The notes under the pieces are model-generated. The model had not been told where the DNA came from, ran no database searches, and worked only from the letters and a program-made list of their open reading frames with translations. From Pseudomonadota bacterium (GTDB taxonomy: Bacteria > Pseudomonadota > Alphaproteobacteria > Azospirillales > Azospirillaceae), in NCBI GenBank assembly GCA_023411035.1, contig JAEYPE010000140.1, positions 1-14,269 on the forward strand: a stretch of DNA of 14,269 nt. Reading direction: 5' to 3'. The translations under genes and the position numbers were made by a program. Position 1 is the stretch's first letter; every line of letters starts with the position of its first letter. Shown one piece after another: positions 6,190-12,839 of this stretch.

Positions 6190-6232
6190 AGTCCTAAATC
6201 GTCCGCACCGGGACCGTATCCGGGGATACGGC

Positions 6233-6997
6233 TCAGTGCAGTGTGCTCCAGAGCTTGCGCTTGGTGGCGTACATCAGGCCGGCCAGCACGATCAGGAACA
6301 GGATCACCTTCACGCCCATCTGCTTGCGCGCATCCATGTGCGGCTCGGCGATGAAGGTCAGGAAGGTGCTGATGTCGTGGGCCTGCTGCTGCACCGTCGC
6401 CGGGGTGCCGTCGGCGTAGGTCACGCCGTCCGGCATCAGGATGTTGGGCATGCCCACCTGATGGCCCGGGAAGTACTTGTTGTAGTTCATGCCCGGCATC
6501 AGGGTCACGCCTTCCGGCGGGTTCTCCTCGAAGCCGGTCAGGAAGGCGTAGAGGTAGTCCTCGCCACCGACGCGGGCCTTCGCCATCAGCGACAGGTCCG
6601 GCGGCAGGGCGCCGTTGTTGGCGGCGCGGGCGGCGTTGTCGTTGGGGAACGGCGACGGGAAGCGGTCGGCCGGGATGCCCGGACGCATGAACATCTCGCC
6701 CGCGTCGTTCGGACCGGCCTGGACCTCATAGCCGGCGGCGATGGCCTTCAGCTCGTCCTCGCTGAAGCCGATGCCGGCCAGCGTGCGGATCGGGACCAGC
6801 TTGGCCGAGTGGCAGGTCGCGCAGACTTCCTTGAAGATCTGGAAGCCGCGCTGCGCCGACGCCTTGTCGATGGTGCCGAAGACGCCGCTGTGCGGCCAGT
6901 TCTGCTGGGGAATGTGCACCGCTTCCGACGCCTGCGCGGCGCCGGCCAGGCCCAGGGCCAAGGCCGCGGAGAGGATGGCAGACTTCAGAGCGCGCAT
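6233..6997 (-). CDS. petC: Cytochrome c1 of the cytochrome bc1 complex
   Basis: Membrane-anchored c-type cytochrome that takes electrons from the Rieske centre and passes them to soluble or membrane cytochrome c. The 254 residues include a Sec signal peptide (MRALKSAILSAALALGLAGA, cleavage probably after AQA at 23), heme-attachment CATCH (59-63), probable sixth-ligand M183 in GHQVGMPNIL, PPDLSLMAKAR (132-142), and one C-terminal anchor helix (about 229-245) followed by basic KRK. ATG 6997 shares its A with the petB TAA (TAATG), so petB and petC are translationally coupled. It is the last gene of the operon. Here cytochrome c1 is separate from cytochrome b, unlike the fused fbcH of Bradyrhizobium. 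Confidence 0.97.
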   Translation of the reverse strand: MRALKSAILSAALALGLAGAAQASEAVHIPQQNWPHSGVFGTIDKASAQRGFQIFKEVCATCHSAKLVPIRTLAGIGFSEDELKAIAAGYEVQAGPNDAGEMFMRPGIPADRFPSPFPNDNAARAANNGALPPDLSLMAKARVGGEDYLYAFLTGFEENPPEGVTLMPGMNYNKYFPGHQVGMPNILMPDGVTYADGTPATVQQQAHDISTFLTFIAEPHMDARKQMGVKVILFLIVLAGLMYATKRKLWSTLH

Positions 6998-8265
6998 TAT
7001 GCCTTCTCCATGGGCTTGGCGGGGGCGCCGGCGGCAACGTGGCCACCGCCCTTCAGAACCGGTTCGCAGATGCTGGCAGGCAGCGGCAGCGGACGCTCCA
7101 GCTTGCCCAGCAGCGGCAGCAGGACCAGGAAGTGGAAGAAGTAGTAGGCCGTGCCGACGCGGGCGATCAGCAGCCACACGCCTTCGGCGGGCATCGCGCC
7201 GGCGTAACCCAGGACCAGGGCGTCGATGGCGAGAATCCAGAAGAACTGGCGGTAGATCGGACGGAACTTGCAGCTCCGCACCTTCGAGGTGTCGAGCCAC
7301 GGCAGGGCGGCCAGCACCGCGATGGCGCCGAACATGGCGAGCACGCCGCCCAGCTTGTCCGGGATCGCGCGCAGGATCGCGTAGAAGGGCAGGAAGTACC
7401 ACTCCGGAACGATGTGGGCCGGCGTGACCAGCGGGTTGGCCGGGATGTAGTTGTCCGGGTGGCCGAGGTAGTTCGGGGCGAAGAAGACGAAGGATGCGTA
7501 GAAGATCAGGAACACGACGACAGCGAAGCCGTCCTTGACCGTGACGTACGGGTTGAACGGCACGGTGTCCTGCGGGCCCTTCGGATCGATGCCCAGCGGG
7601 TTGTTGGAGCCGGAAACGTGCAGGGCGGCGGTGTGCAGGATCACCAGGCCCAGCAGCACGAACGGCAGCAGGAAGTGCAGCGCGAAGAAGCGGTTCAGCG
7701 TCGGGTTGTCGACCGAGAAGCCGCCCCACAGCCAGGTCACGATCGGGTCGCCGACCAGCGGGAAGGCCGAGAACAGGTTCGTGATGACGGTGGCGCCCCA
7801 GAAGCTCATCTGGCCCCACGGCAGCACGTAGCCCATGAAGGCGGTCGCCATCATGGCCAGCAGGATCAGCACGCCGAGAATCCACAGGATCTCGCGCGGC
7901 GCCTTGTAGGAGCCGTAGTAGAGACCGCGGAACATGTGGATGTAGACGGCGATGAAGAACATCGACGCGCCGTTGGCGTGGACGTAGCGCAGCAGCCAAC
8001 CGTAGTTGACGTCGCGCATGATGCGCTCCACCGACTCGAAGGCGATGCTCGTATGGGCCGCATACTGCATCGCCAGCACGAGGCCGGTGGCGATCATGAT
8101 GACCAGCATGATGCCGGCGATGGCACCGAACGCCCACAGATAGTTGACGTTCCGGGGCATCGGATACTGGTTGTACTCATGATCCAGCATCGTGAAGATC
8201 GGCAGGCGGCTGTCGATCCACTTCACGACGGGATTCTTGAACTGGGGGGCGTGAGCCTGAGCCAT
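6997..8265 (-). CDS. petB: Cytochrome b of the cytochrome bc1 complex
   Basis: Integral membrane core subunit oxidising ubiquinol at the Qo site and reducing quinone at Qi. The 422 residues comprise eight predicted membrane helices. Heme ligands are paired as H96/H110 in YVHANGASMFFIAVYIH and H197/H211 in LHFLLPFVLLGLVILH. The Qo motif PEWY is at 287-290, and GYVLPWGQMSFWGATVI (145-161) marks the cd loop region. It starts at ATG 8265 after GGAGA with a 7-base spacer, 29 bases after petA. A C-terminal extension (about 400-422) rich in Gly, Ala and Pro follows the last helix and is probably disordered. Often also named fbcB or cytB. Confidence 0.98.
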   Translation of the reverse strand: MAQAHAPQFKNPVVKWIDSRLPIFTMLDHEYNQYPMPRNVNYLWAFGAIAGIMLVIMIATGLVLAMQYAAHTSIAFESVERIMRDVNYGWLLRYVHANGASMFFIAVYIHMFRGLYYGSYKAPREILWILGVLILLAMMATAFMGYVLPWGQMSFWGATVITNLFSAFPLVGDPIVTWLWGGFSVDNPTLNRFFALHFLLPFVLLGLVILHTAALHVSGSNNPLGIDPKGPQDTVPFNPYVTVKDGFAVVVFLIFYASFVFFAPNYLGHPDNYIPANPLVTPAHIVPEWYFLPFYAILRAIPDKLGGVLAMFGAIAVLAALPWLDTSKVRSCKFRPIYRQFFWILAIDALVLGYAGAMPAEGVWLLIARVGTAYYFFHFLVLLPLLGKLERPLPLPASICEPVLKGGGHVAAGAPAKPMEKA

Positions 8266-8294
8266 CTTGGGGTCTCCAGAACCTTAAGGGCCGC

Positions 8295-8864
8295 TTAGCC
8301 GAGCCGGACCGCGGTGTCGCTCGTGAAAGCGTACTGCGGAACGACGAGGTTGGCCGGGGCGGGACCCTTGCGGATGCGCCCTGCGGTGTCGTAGTGCGAG
8401 CCGTGGCACGGGCAGAACCAGCCGTCGTATTCGCCGCGCGGATCGGTCGGCTTCTGCCCCAGCGGCACGCAGCCGAGGTGCGTACAGATACCAATGACGA
8501 TCAGCCATTCCGGCTTCTTGACGCGGGTGTCGTCGGCGGCCGGATCGCGCAGTTCGCCGAGGTTGACGGTGCGGGCCTCCTCGATCTCCTTGGCCGTGCG
8601 GTGGCGGACGAAGACCGGCTTGCCGCGCCAGGTGACGGTGATCGCCTGGCCTTCCTGGACCGGAGCCAGATCCACGTCGATCGAAGCCAGCGCGAGGGTG
8701 TCGGCGGCCGGGTTCATGCTGTCGATGAACGGCCAGACGGCGGATGCGACACCAACGGCACCCACGGCCCCGGTGGCGAGGTAGAGAAAATCACGGCGGG
8801 AAGCCCCCTCGCCGCCGGGGGCCGCGTGGGCACCCGTCCCGGGCGGATGCGTGGTCTGAGCCAT
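8295..8864 (-). CDS. petA: Ubiquinol-cytochrome c reductase Rieske iron-sulfur subunit
   Basis: Carries the high-potential [2Fe-2S] cluster that accepts the first electron from ubiquinol. The 189 residues have a Tat-type N-terminus, SRRDFLYLA (22-30), followed by one hydrophobic helix (about 28-46) that stays as a membrane anchor. A flexible hinge follows, then the cluster motifs CTHLGC (127-132) and CPCHGSH (151-157), with the usual disulfide cysteines within them. It starts at ATG 8864 with GAGGAG about 10 bases upstream. First gene of petABC; its promoter must lie in the 255-base divergent space shared with trmL. Also called fbcF. Confidence 0.98.
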   Translation of the reverse strand: MAQTTHPPGTGAHAAPGGEGASRRDFLYLATGAVGAVGVASAVWPFIDSMNPAADTLALASIDVDLAPVQEGQAITVTWRGKPVFVRHRTAKEIEEARTVNLGELRDPAADDTRVKKPEWLIVIGICTHLGCVPLGQKPTDPRGEYDGWFCPCHGSHYDTAGRIRKGPAPANLVVPQYAFTSDTAVRLG

Positions 8865-8943
8865 AAGCGTTAATCTCCTCAAGGCATACGCGGCGCGCCG
8901 AAGCGCCCTATGACACGTGGACCAGTGTTTATCACGACTTGAC

Positions 8944-8971
8944 GGGCGTGTCCGCTCACTGGGTGGGCGTG
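8944..8971. repeat. Direct repeat GGGCGTG with 21-base period upstream of petA
   Basis: GGGCGTG occurs at 8944-8950 and 8965-8971, start to start 21 bases, i.e. two helical turns on the same face of DNA, 80-107 bases upstream of petA. This could be a regulator site in the petA/trmL divergent region or chance in GC-rich DNA. Confidence 0.25.
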
Positions 8972-8986
8972 GGCGCGCCGTGTCGG

Positions 8987-9015
8987 CCGGGGTTGTCGGC
9001 CCCGGATATCCGGGG
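8987..9015. promoter_or_regulatory. 16-base palindrome and competing hairpin between petA and trmL
   Basis: CCCCGGATATCCGGGG (9000-9015) is a perfect palindrome. Its left half, CCCCGG (9000-9005), is also complementary to CCGGGG at 8987-8992 with a 7-base loop, so two mutually exclusive stems are possible in RNA from either strand. It lies 104 bases before trmL and 122 bases before petA. It could be an operator or a leader structure. The rest of 8865-9119 shows no gene, only a short TTGTC-ATCG-GACAA dyad at about 9052-9065. Confidence 0.35.
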
Positions 9016-9119
9016 TGCGGTATACAGTCGCGGCAGCGCCTTGAAAAGGTTTTGTCATCGGACAACTTGTCGCGCTTCGCAGCGCATCATTAGACTTTGC
9101 TGAACAACAAGGAAATTTC

Positions 9120-9593
9120 ATGCGCCTCGTTCTCTTCGAACCGGACATTCCCCAGAACGCCGGGACCCTGATGCGTCTTGCGGCGGGACTCGGCGTGCCG
9201 CTGGACCTGATCGAGCCCTGCGGATTCGTGCTGGACGACCGCAAGCTGCGGCGGGCCGGAATGGACTACATCGACCAGCTTTCCCTGGTCCGGCACAGTT
9301 CCTGGGCGGCCTACCGCGCGCTGCCGCAGGCGGGGCGGCTGGTGCTCCTGACCACCCGCGGGGCCGTTCCCTACACGGATTTCGCCTTCGCGCCGGACGA
9401 CCGGATCATGGTCGGGCGCGAGAGCGCCGGGGTGCCGGAGGAGGTGCACGAGGCCGCCGACGCGCGGCTGGTCATCCCCCTGAAGCCGCCGGCCCGGTCG
9501 CTGAATGTTGCGCTGAGTGCCGCGATGGTGTTGGGTGAAGCCCTGCGGCAGACAGCCGCACCGCACCGACCGACGCCGGACGCCCGCCCATGA
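9120..9593 (+). CDS. trmL: tRNA (cytidine/uridine-34-2'-O)-methyltransferase TrmL
   Basis: SPOUT-class enzyme that uses S-adenosylmethionine to methylate the 2'-O of the wobble base in certain leucine tRNAs. The 157 residues fit the short SPOUT family consisting of just the knotted domain: FEPDIPQNAGTLMRLAAGLG (6-25), the glycine-rich knot motif GRESAGVPEEV (99-109) and the C-terminal knot SLNVALSAAMVLGEALRQ (127-144). The start at ATG 9120 has AAGGA with a 6-base spacer. Its last four bases overlap hemF (ATGA), so the two are probably co-translated. It is divergent from petABC. Confidence 0.93.
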   Translation: MRLVLFEPDIPQNAGTLMRLAAGLGVPLDLIEPCGFVLDDRKLRRAGMDYIDQLSLVRHSSWAAYRALPQAGRLVLLTTRGAVPYTDFAFAPDDRIMVGRESAGVPEEVHEAADARLVIPLKPPARSLNVALSAAMVLGEALRQTAAPHRPTPDARP

Positions 9594-10477
9594 CCTCCCC
9601 CCTTCCCGACGCCACCGACTCCACCATTGATCGGCAGGTCCGCGCCACCGCCTGGTTCACGGAACTGCGCGACCGCATCTGCGCCGAATTCGAACGGATC
9701 GAGGATGAACTGACCGGCACCCATTCCGACCTGCCGCCGGGCCGCTTCGAGCGGAAGAGCTGGCAGCGTCCCGATCATGGCGGCGGCGAGGGCGGCGGCG
9801 GCGTCATGTCGGTGATGCGGGGCCGCGTGTTCGAGAAGGTCGGCGTCAACGTCTCCACCGTGCACGGCACCTTCAGCCCGGAATTCCGCGCCAACATCCC
9901 CGGCGCGGCGGAAGACGGACGGTTCTGGGCCTCGGGGATCAGCCTCGTCGCGCACATGCGCTCCCCCCTGGTGCCAGCGACTCATATGAACACGCGCCAC
10001 ATCGTGACCCGCGTCGGCTGGTTCGGCGGAGGCGCCGACCTGACCCCGATGGTGCCGGACGACCAGGACACCGCCGATTTCCACGCCGCCCTGCAAGGCG
10101 CCTGCGACCGCCACGACCCGACCTGCTACGCGCGCTACAAGGAGTGGTGCGACCGCTATTTCTTCCTGCCGCACCGGGGGGAGGCGCGCGGAGTCGGCGG
10201 CATCTTCTACGACAACCTGAACTCCGGCGACTGGGAGGCCGACTTCGCCTTCACCCGTGACGTGGGGCTGGCTTTCCTGGAGGTCTTCCCCGCCCTGGTC
10301 CGCCGCCACATGAACAGTCCCTGGACTCCGGAACAACGCGAGCACCAGTTGATCCGCCGTGGCCGCTATGTGGAGTTCAACCTGCTCTACGACCGTGGGA
10401 CGACCTTCGGCCTGAAGACCGGCGGCAACACGGAGGCCATCCTGATGAGCATGCCGCCCGAGGTGAAGTGGCCGTAG
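9590..10477 (+). CDS. hemF: Oxygen-dependent coproporphyrinogen III oxidase
   Basis: Oxidatively decarboxylates coproporphyrinogen III to protoporphyrinogen IX using O2, the aerobic route in heme synthesis; soluble homodimer. The 295 residues show the family blocks GGGEGGGGVMSVMRGRVFEK (64-83), VNVSTVHGTFSPEF (86-99), THMNTRHIVTR (131-141), WFGGGADLTP (144-153), LPHRGEARGVGGIFYDNLN (193-211) and GRYVEFNLLYDRGTTFGLK (258-276). All are intact and length is normal. ATG 9590 lies inside the trmL end (ATGA) and has no Shine-Dalgarno of its own, so coupling to trmL is likely. Being beside petABC, it links heme supply and a heme-protein complex, though co-regulation is only inferred. Confidence 0.97.
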   Translation: MTSPLPDATDSTIDRQVRATAWFTELRDRICAEFERIEDELTGTHSDLPPGRFERKSWQRPDHGGGEGGGGVMSVMRGRVFEKVGVNVSTVHGTFSPEFRANIPGAAEDGRFWASGISLVAHMRSPLVPATHMNTRHIVTRVGWFGGGADLTPMVPDDQDTADFHAALQGACDRHDPTCYARYKEWCDRYFFLPHRGEARGVGGIFYDNLNSGDWEADFAFTRDVGLAFLEVFPALVRRHMNSPWTPEQREHQLIRRGRYVEFNLLYDRGTTFGLKTGGNTEAILMSMPPEVKWP

Positions 10478-10484
10478 GCACCGA

Positions 10485-10527
10485 CATTCCCCTCGCCCCT
10501 CCGGGGAAAGGGTTGGGGTGAGGGGGG
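10485..10527. repeat. GC-rich intergenic repeat element A (after hemF)
   Basis: Begins 8 bases after the hemF stop. It has the form CCCCTCGCCCC-TCC-GGGGAAAGGG followed by TTGGGGTGAGGGG, with an internal stem TTCCCC (10487-10492)/GGGGAA (10503-10508). Read on the minus strand it would encode PLTPTLSPEGRGE, a string often met as a spurious translation of dispersed intergenic repeats in GC-rich proteobacteria. Only this copy is in the window, so the dispersed nature is known from elsewhere and inferred here. Confidence 0.6.
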
Positions 10528-10566
10528 TTGTGCGTGTCGGCACGTTCGGCAAAAGCCCCCTCACCC
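10516..10566. terminator. Inverted repeat joining elements A and B, between convergent hemF and cca
   Basis: GGGTGAGGGGG (10516-10526) and CCCCCTCACCC (10556-10566) are exact 11-base inverted copies. The 29-base loop holds a small CGTG-TCGG-CACG hairpin. The right arm includes the cca stop codon. It could stop transcription in both directions. A T-run is absent, so intrinsic termination is unproven. Confidence 0.4.
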
Positions 10567-10610
10567 GCCCGTTTCGCGGGCCCCCTCCCTCCAGAGGAGC
10601 GAGGGATTTC
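10555..10610. repeat. GC-rich intergenic repeat element B, running into the cca 3' end
   Basis: Starts CCCCCTCACCCGCCCG, with internal stem GCCCG (10567-10571)/CGGGC (10577-10581), then CCCTCCCTCC and GAGGAGCGAGGGATTTCCC. It resembles the dispersed CCCTCACCC...CTCCC intergenic elements of azospirilla and related GC-rich genomes (from memory, not searched). It covers the stop and last 15 codons of cca. Confidence 0.5.
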
Positions 10611-11844
10611 CCATCCGCCTTCCCGCCTCCGCCAAGCAGGCATCCCGCCCTGGCCGGAAGTCCTCGGCGATCCACCACGCCTCGACCTGCTTCAGAAGCG
10701 CGCCCACCGCCAGGCCGCGCTGCATCCCCATGGCCAGCAGGTCGCGCCCCGCGATGGGAAGGATCAGGGACGGCAGATCCTCCGCGGTCGCCAGCGCCCC
10801 TTTCACCGCGTCCAGCGCCACCGGACCGGCAGCGTTCACCGCCGCCAGCAGCACGAGGTCGCGGTACAGATCGGAGTCGCCCAGCCGGTAGAGCGCCTGC
10901 CGCCGCTTCACCGGCCCATCGGACGGCGAGACGGCCATCGGCGGCTCCGTCAGGGCGGCGAGGCGGTCGCGGTCGGCGTTGGACAGGCGCAGGGTCTGCG
11001 CGACGTTCAACGCCCCCGCCCGGTCGGTGTCCAGCACGGCGGCGAAGCGGCGCACCGCCTCCGGCGGCTCGCCCAGGTCATGCTCCAGCCGGACCAGACC
11101 GTTCAGCCGGACCGTGCGGACCGCCTCCGGCAGCAGATGGGCCATCACACCCAGCCCGATCATCAGGTCCCAGGCCGACGCCGGATCGGGCGCCGCCAGC
11201 AGGCGGGACAACTCGCCCCGCACCCGCTCGCCGGACAGGGTGGGCAGGCGGGGGGCCAGTTCGGCGCAGGCGGCCAGCGCCGCCTGGTCCGGGGCGCCGC
11301 GCCCGTAATGGGCGTGGAAGCGGAAGAAGCGCAGCAGGCGCAGCACATCCTCCTCGATACGCTGGCGCGGGTCGCCGACGAAGCGGACCCGCCCGGCGGC
11401 CATGTCGGCCAGCCCGCCGAAGGGGTCGTAGACGCAGCCCTCCAGCGTGCAGCTCAGCGCGTTCATGGTCAGGTCGCGCCGGGCCGCGTCCTCCCGCCAG
11501 TCGTCGGTGAACTCCACGCGGGCGTGGCGCCCAAAGTTCTCCACGTCGCGGCGCAGTGTGGTGATCTCGTAATGGGCCTTCCCCACCACGGCAGTGATGG
11601 TGCCGTGCTCGATCCCCGTCGGGATGGCGGCGATTCCGGCGGCCTTCAGCAGTTCCATCACCCGCTCCGGCGGGGCGTGGGTGGCGATGTCGATGTCCTT
11701 CACCTTGCGGCCCAGCCACGCGTCGCGCACGCAGCCGCCGACGAAGCGCGCGTCCGCCCCCCCGGCGGCCAGGGCGTCGAACACGGCGCGCGTCTCGGGC
11801 GCGGTCATCCAGGGCTGAAGAGCGATGCGGGCGTTGACGGTCAT
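10561..11844 (-). CDS. cca: CCA tRNA nucleotidyltransferase / poly(A) polymerase family protein
   Basis: Adds or repairs the 3'-terminal CCA of tRNAs; class II nucleotidyltransferase fold. The 427 residues show FVGGCVRDAWLG (34-45), the catalytic DID (50-52) in VKDIDIATHA, ARRDLTMNAL (121-130), DPFGGLADM (140-148) and FVGDPRQRIEEDVLRLLRF (155-173), followed by the helical neck and body. The last 15 residues (NPSLLWREGARETGG) are encoded by intergenic repeat B and are probably not part of the functional fold. ATG 11844 has no clear Shine-Dalgarno; it follows the small membrane protein gene by 25 bases. With class II enzymes, sequence alone cannot fully separate CCA-adding from poly(A) polymerase. 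The context and family of alphaproteobacteria favour CCA addition. Confidence 0.93.
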   Translation of the reverse strand: MTVNARIALQPWMTAPETRAVFDALAAGGADARFVGGCVRDAWLGRKVKDIDIATHAPPERVMELLKAAGIAAIPTGIEHGTITAVVGKAHYEITTLRRDVENFGRHARVEFTDDWREDAARRDLTMNALSCTLEGCVYDPFGGLADMAAGRVRFVGDPRQRIEEDVLRLLRFFRFHAHYGRGAPDQAALAACAELAPRLPTLSGERVRGELSRLLAAPDPASAWDLMIGLGVMAHLLPEAVRTVRLNGLVRLEHDLGEPPEAVRRFAAVLDTDRAGALNVAQTLRLSNADRDRLAALTEPPMAVSPSDGPVKRRQALYRLGDSDLYRDLVLLAAVNAAGPVALDAVKGALATAEDLPSLILPIAGRDLLAMGMQRGLAVGALLKQVEAWWIAEDFRPGRDACLAEAGRRMGNPSLLWREGARETGG

Positions 11845-11869
11845 GGCGGCAGGCTAGCCCGCGGGACGC

Positions 11870-12160
11870 TCAATTGCCAGAAGCCCCGCCGCCGACTACC
11901 CGCCCGTTTTCGAGATGGGCGGGGGTGTAGGGCGTGTGCGGCGGCGTCCCGCCGGTCAGGGCGGCGAAGCCCAGGGAAACCGCCATCGCTCCCACCCCGG
12001 CCAGCACAAGCCAGGGCCAGGGGGCAGCCACCCACCAGGGGACCGGGCTGTGGGTTTCCTCCGCCTCCCGGCGGCGGCGCTCCACGACCAGAACATAAAG
12101 GGCATAGCCGGCCGTGGGCAGCACCAGCGGCAGGATGACTGTCAGGAAGATGCGCAGCAC
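11870..12160 (-). CDS. Small two-helix membrane protein, DUF6111-like
   Basis: A 96-residue protein of unknown function. A hydrophobic N-terminal helix (about 2-26, LRIFLTVILPLVLPTAGYAL) is followed by a basic and acidic linker VVERRRREAEETH (25-37). A second helix follows (about 42-69, WWVAAPWPWLVLAGVGAMAV), then a Pro/Gly-rich tail ending in GGGASGN. The layout recalls DUF6111 proteins found next to cca in Rhodospirillales; that assignment is from memory and tentative. The start is GTG 12160 after GGGGGA at a good distance, 13 bases after the NUDIX stop. Position in the cluster, with small gaps on both sides, supports that it is a real gene. Confidence 0.75.
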   Translation of the reverse strand: MLRIFLTVILPLVLPTAGYALYVLVVERRRREAEETHSPVPWWVAAPWPWLVLAGVGAMAVSLGFAALTGGTPPHTPYTPAHLENGRVVGGGASGN

Positions 12161-12173
12161 CGCGTCCCCCGCC

Positions 12174-12839
12174 TTACGGAGTCCTGCCGGCGCGCAGGAC
12201 GTCGCACAGATTCACCAGCATCCCCGCCGTGGCTCCCCAGATGAAGCGCTGCTGATAGGGGAAAGCATAGAAATAGCGCCGCGCCCCCTGGAACTCGCGG
12301 CTGTGGCGCTGCGGGTTGGTCGGGTCGAGGATGGCGGCCAGCGGTACTTCGAACACCTCCGCGACCTCGGTCGGGTCGGGGATCACCTGGAAGGGCGGAC
12401 GCACCAGTCCGACCACCGGGGTCACCTGGAAGCCGGTGCGCGTCACATAGGTGTCCAGCCGGCCCAGCACCTCGATCCGGTCGCGGTCCAGCCCGATCTC
12501 CTCCTCCGTCTCGCGCAGCGCGGTGTCTTCCGGGTCGCGGTCCTCGCTCTCCATCCGGCCACCGGGAAAGCTGATCTGGCCGGCATGGGCGGTCAGGTTG
12601 GCGGTGCGCTGGGTGAAGATGACCGTCAGCTCATCCGGACGGTCCACCAGCGGAACCAGCACCGCAGCCTCCCGCAGCGTGTCCCGCGAGGGCTCCAAGT
12701 CGGGGTTCAGATCATGGTCGCCGCGCACCTTGACGGGGCGCAGACCGGCGGCGGCGCTTCCCGGAAAGCGCCTGCGGACCTCGTCGAGGCTCACCCGCCA
12801 GGCAGCCTGCCCAGCGCGAAGAAGACTTTCCTGCTCCAT
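12174..12839 (-). CDS. NUDIX hydrolase, CoA pyrophosphatase (NudL/NUDT7) type
   Basis: Predicted to cleave CoA or CoA derivatives to 4'-phosphopantetheine and 3',5'-ADP with Mg2+ or Mn2+. In the 221 residues the CoA-specific segment FTQRTANLTAHAGQISFPGG (75-94) runs directly into the NUDIX box, with RETEEEIGL (109-117) carrying the metal-binding glutamates. The box is two residues longer than the canonical NUDIX spacing, as in the NudL subfamily. Start: ATG 12839 has a good AGGTGGGAG site but overlaps DUF1285 by 49 bases. A GTG at 12794, overlapping the DUF1285 stop as GTGA, would give 206 residues and keep all motifs. I keep the ATG but cannot decide firmly. Confidence 0.9.
   Translation of the reverse strand: MEQESLLRAGQAAWRVSLDEVRRRFPGSAAAGLRPVKVRGDHDLNPDLEPSRDTLREAAVLVPLVDRPDELTVIFTQRTANLTAHAGQISFPGGRMESEDRDPEDTALRETEEEIGLDRDRIEVLGRLDTYVTRTGFQVTPVVGLVRPPFQVIPDPTEVAEVFEVPLAAILDPTNPQRHSREFQGARRYFYAFPYQQRFIWGATAGMLVNLCDVLRAGRTP

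Noticed and set aside
7039..8298. Plus-strand frame of 419 codons opposite petB
   Set aside because: Antisense shadow of a highly conserved cytochrome b gene; Glu/Arg/Gln/His-rich with no recognisable domain.
9371..10678. Minus-strand frame of 435 codons opposite hemF that contains PLTPTLSPEGRGE
   Set aside because: Antisense to hemF; the PLTPTLSPEGRGE string marks an intergenic repeat translated by chance, not a protein motif.
10518..12138. Long plus-strand frames opposite cca
   Set aside because: Pro/Arg/Ser- or Gly/His/Gln-rich mirror frames; cca motifs are on the minus strand with intact frame.
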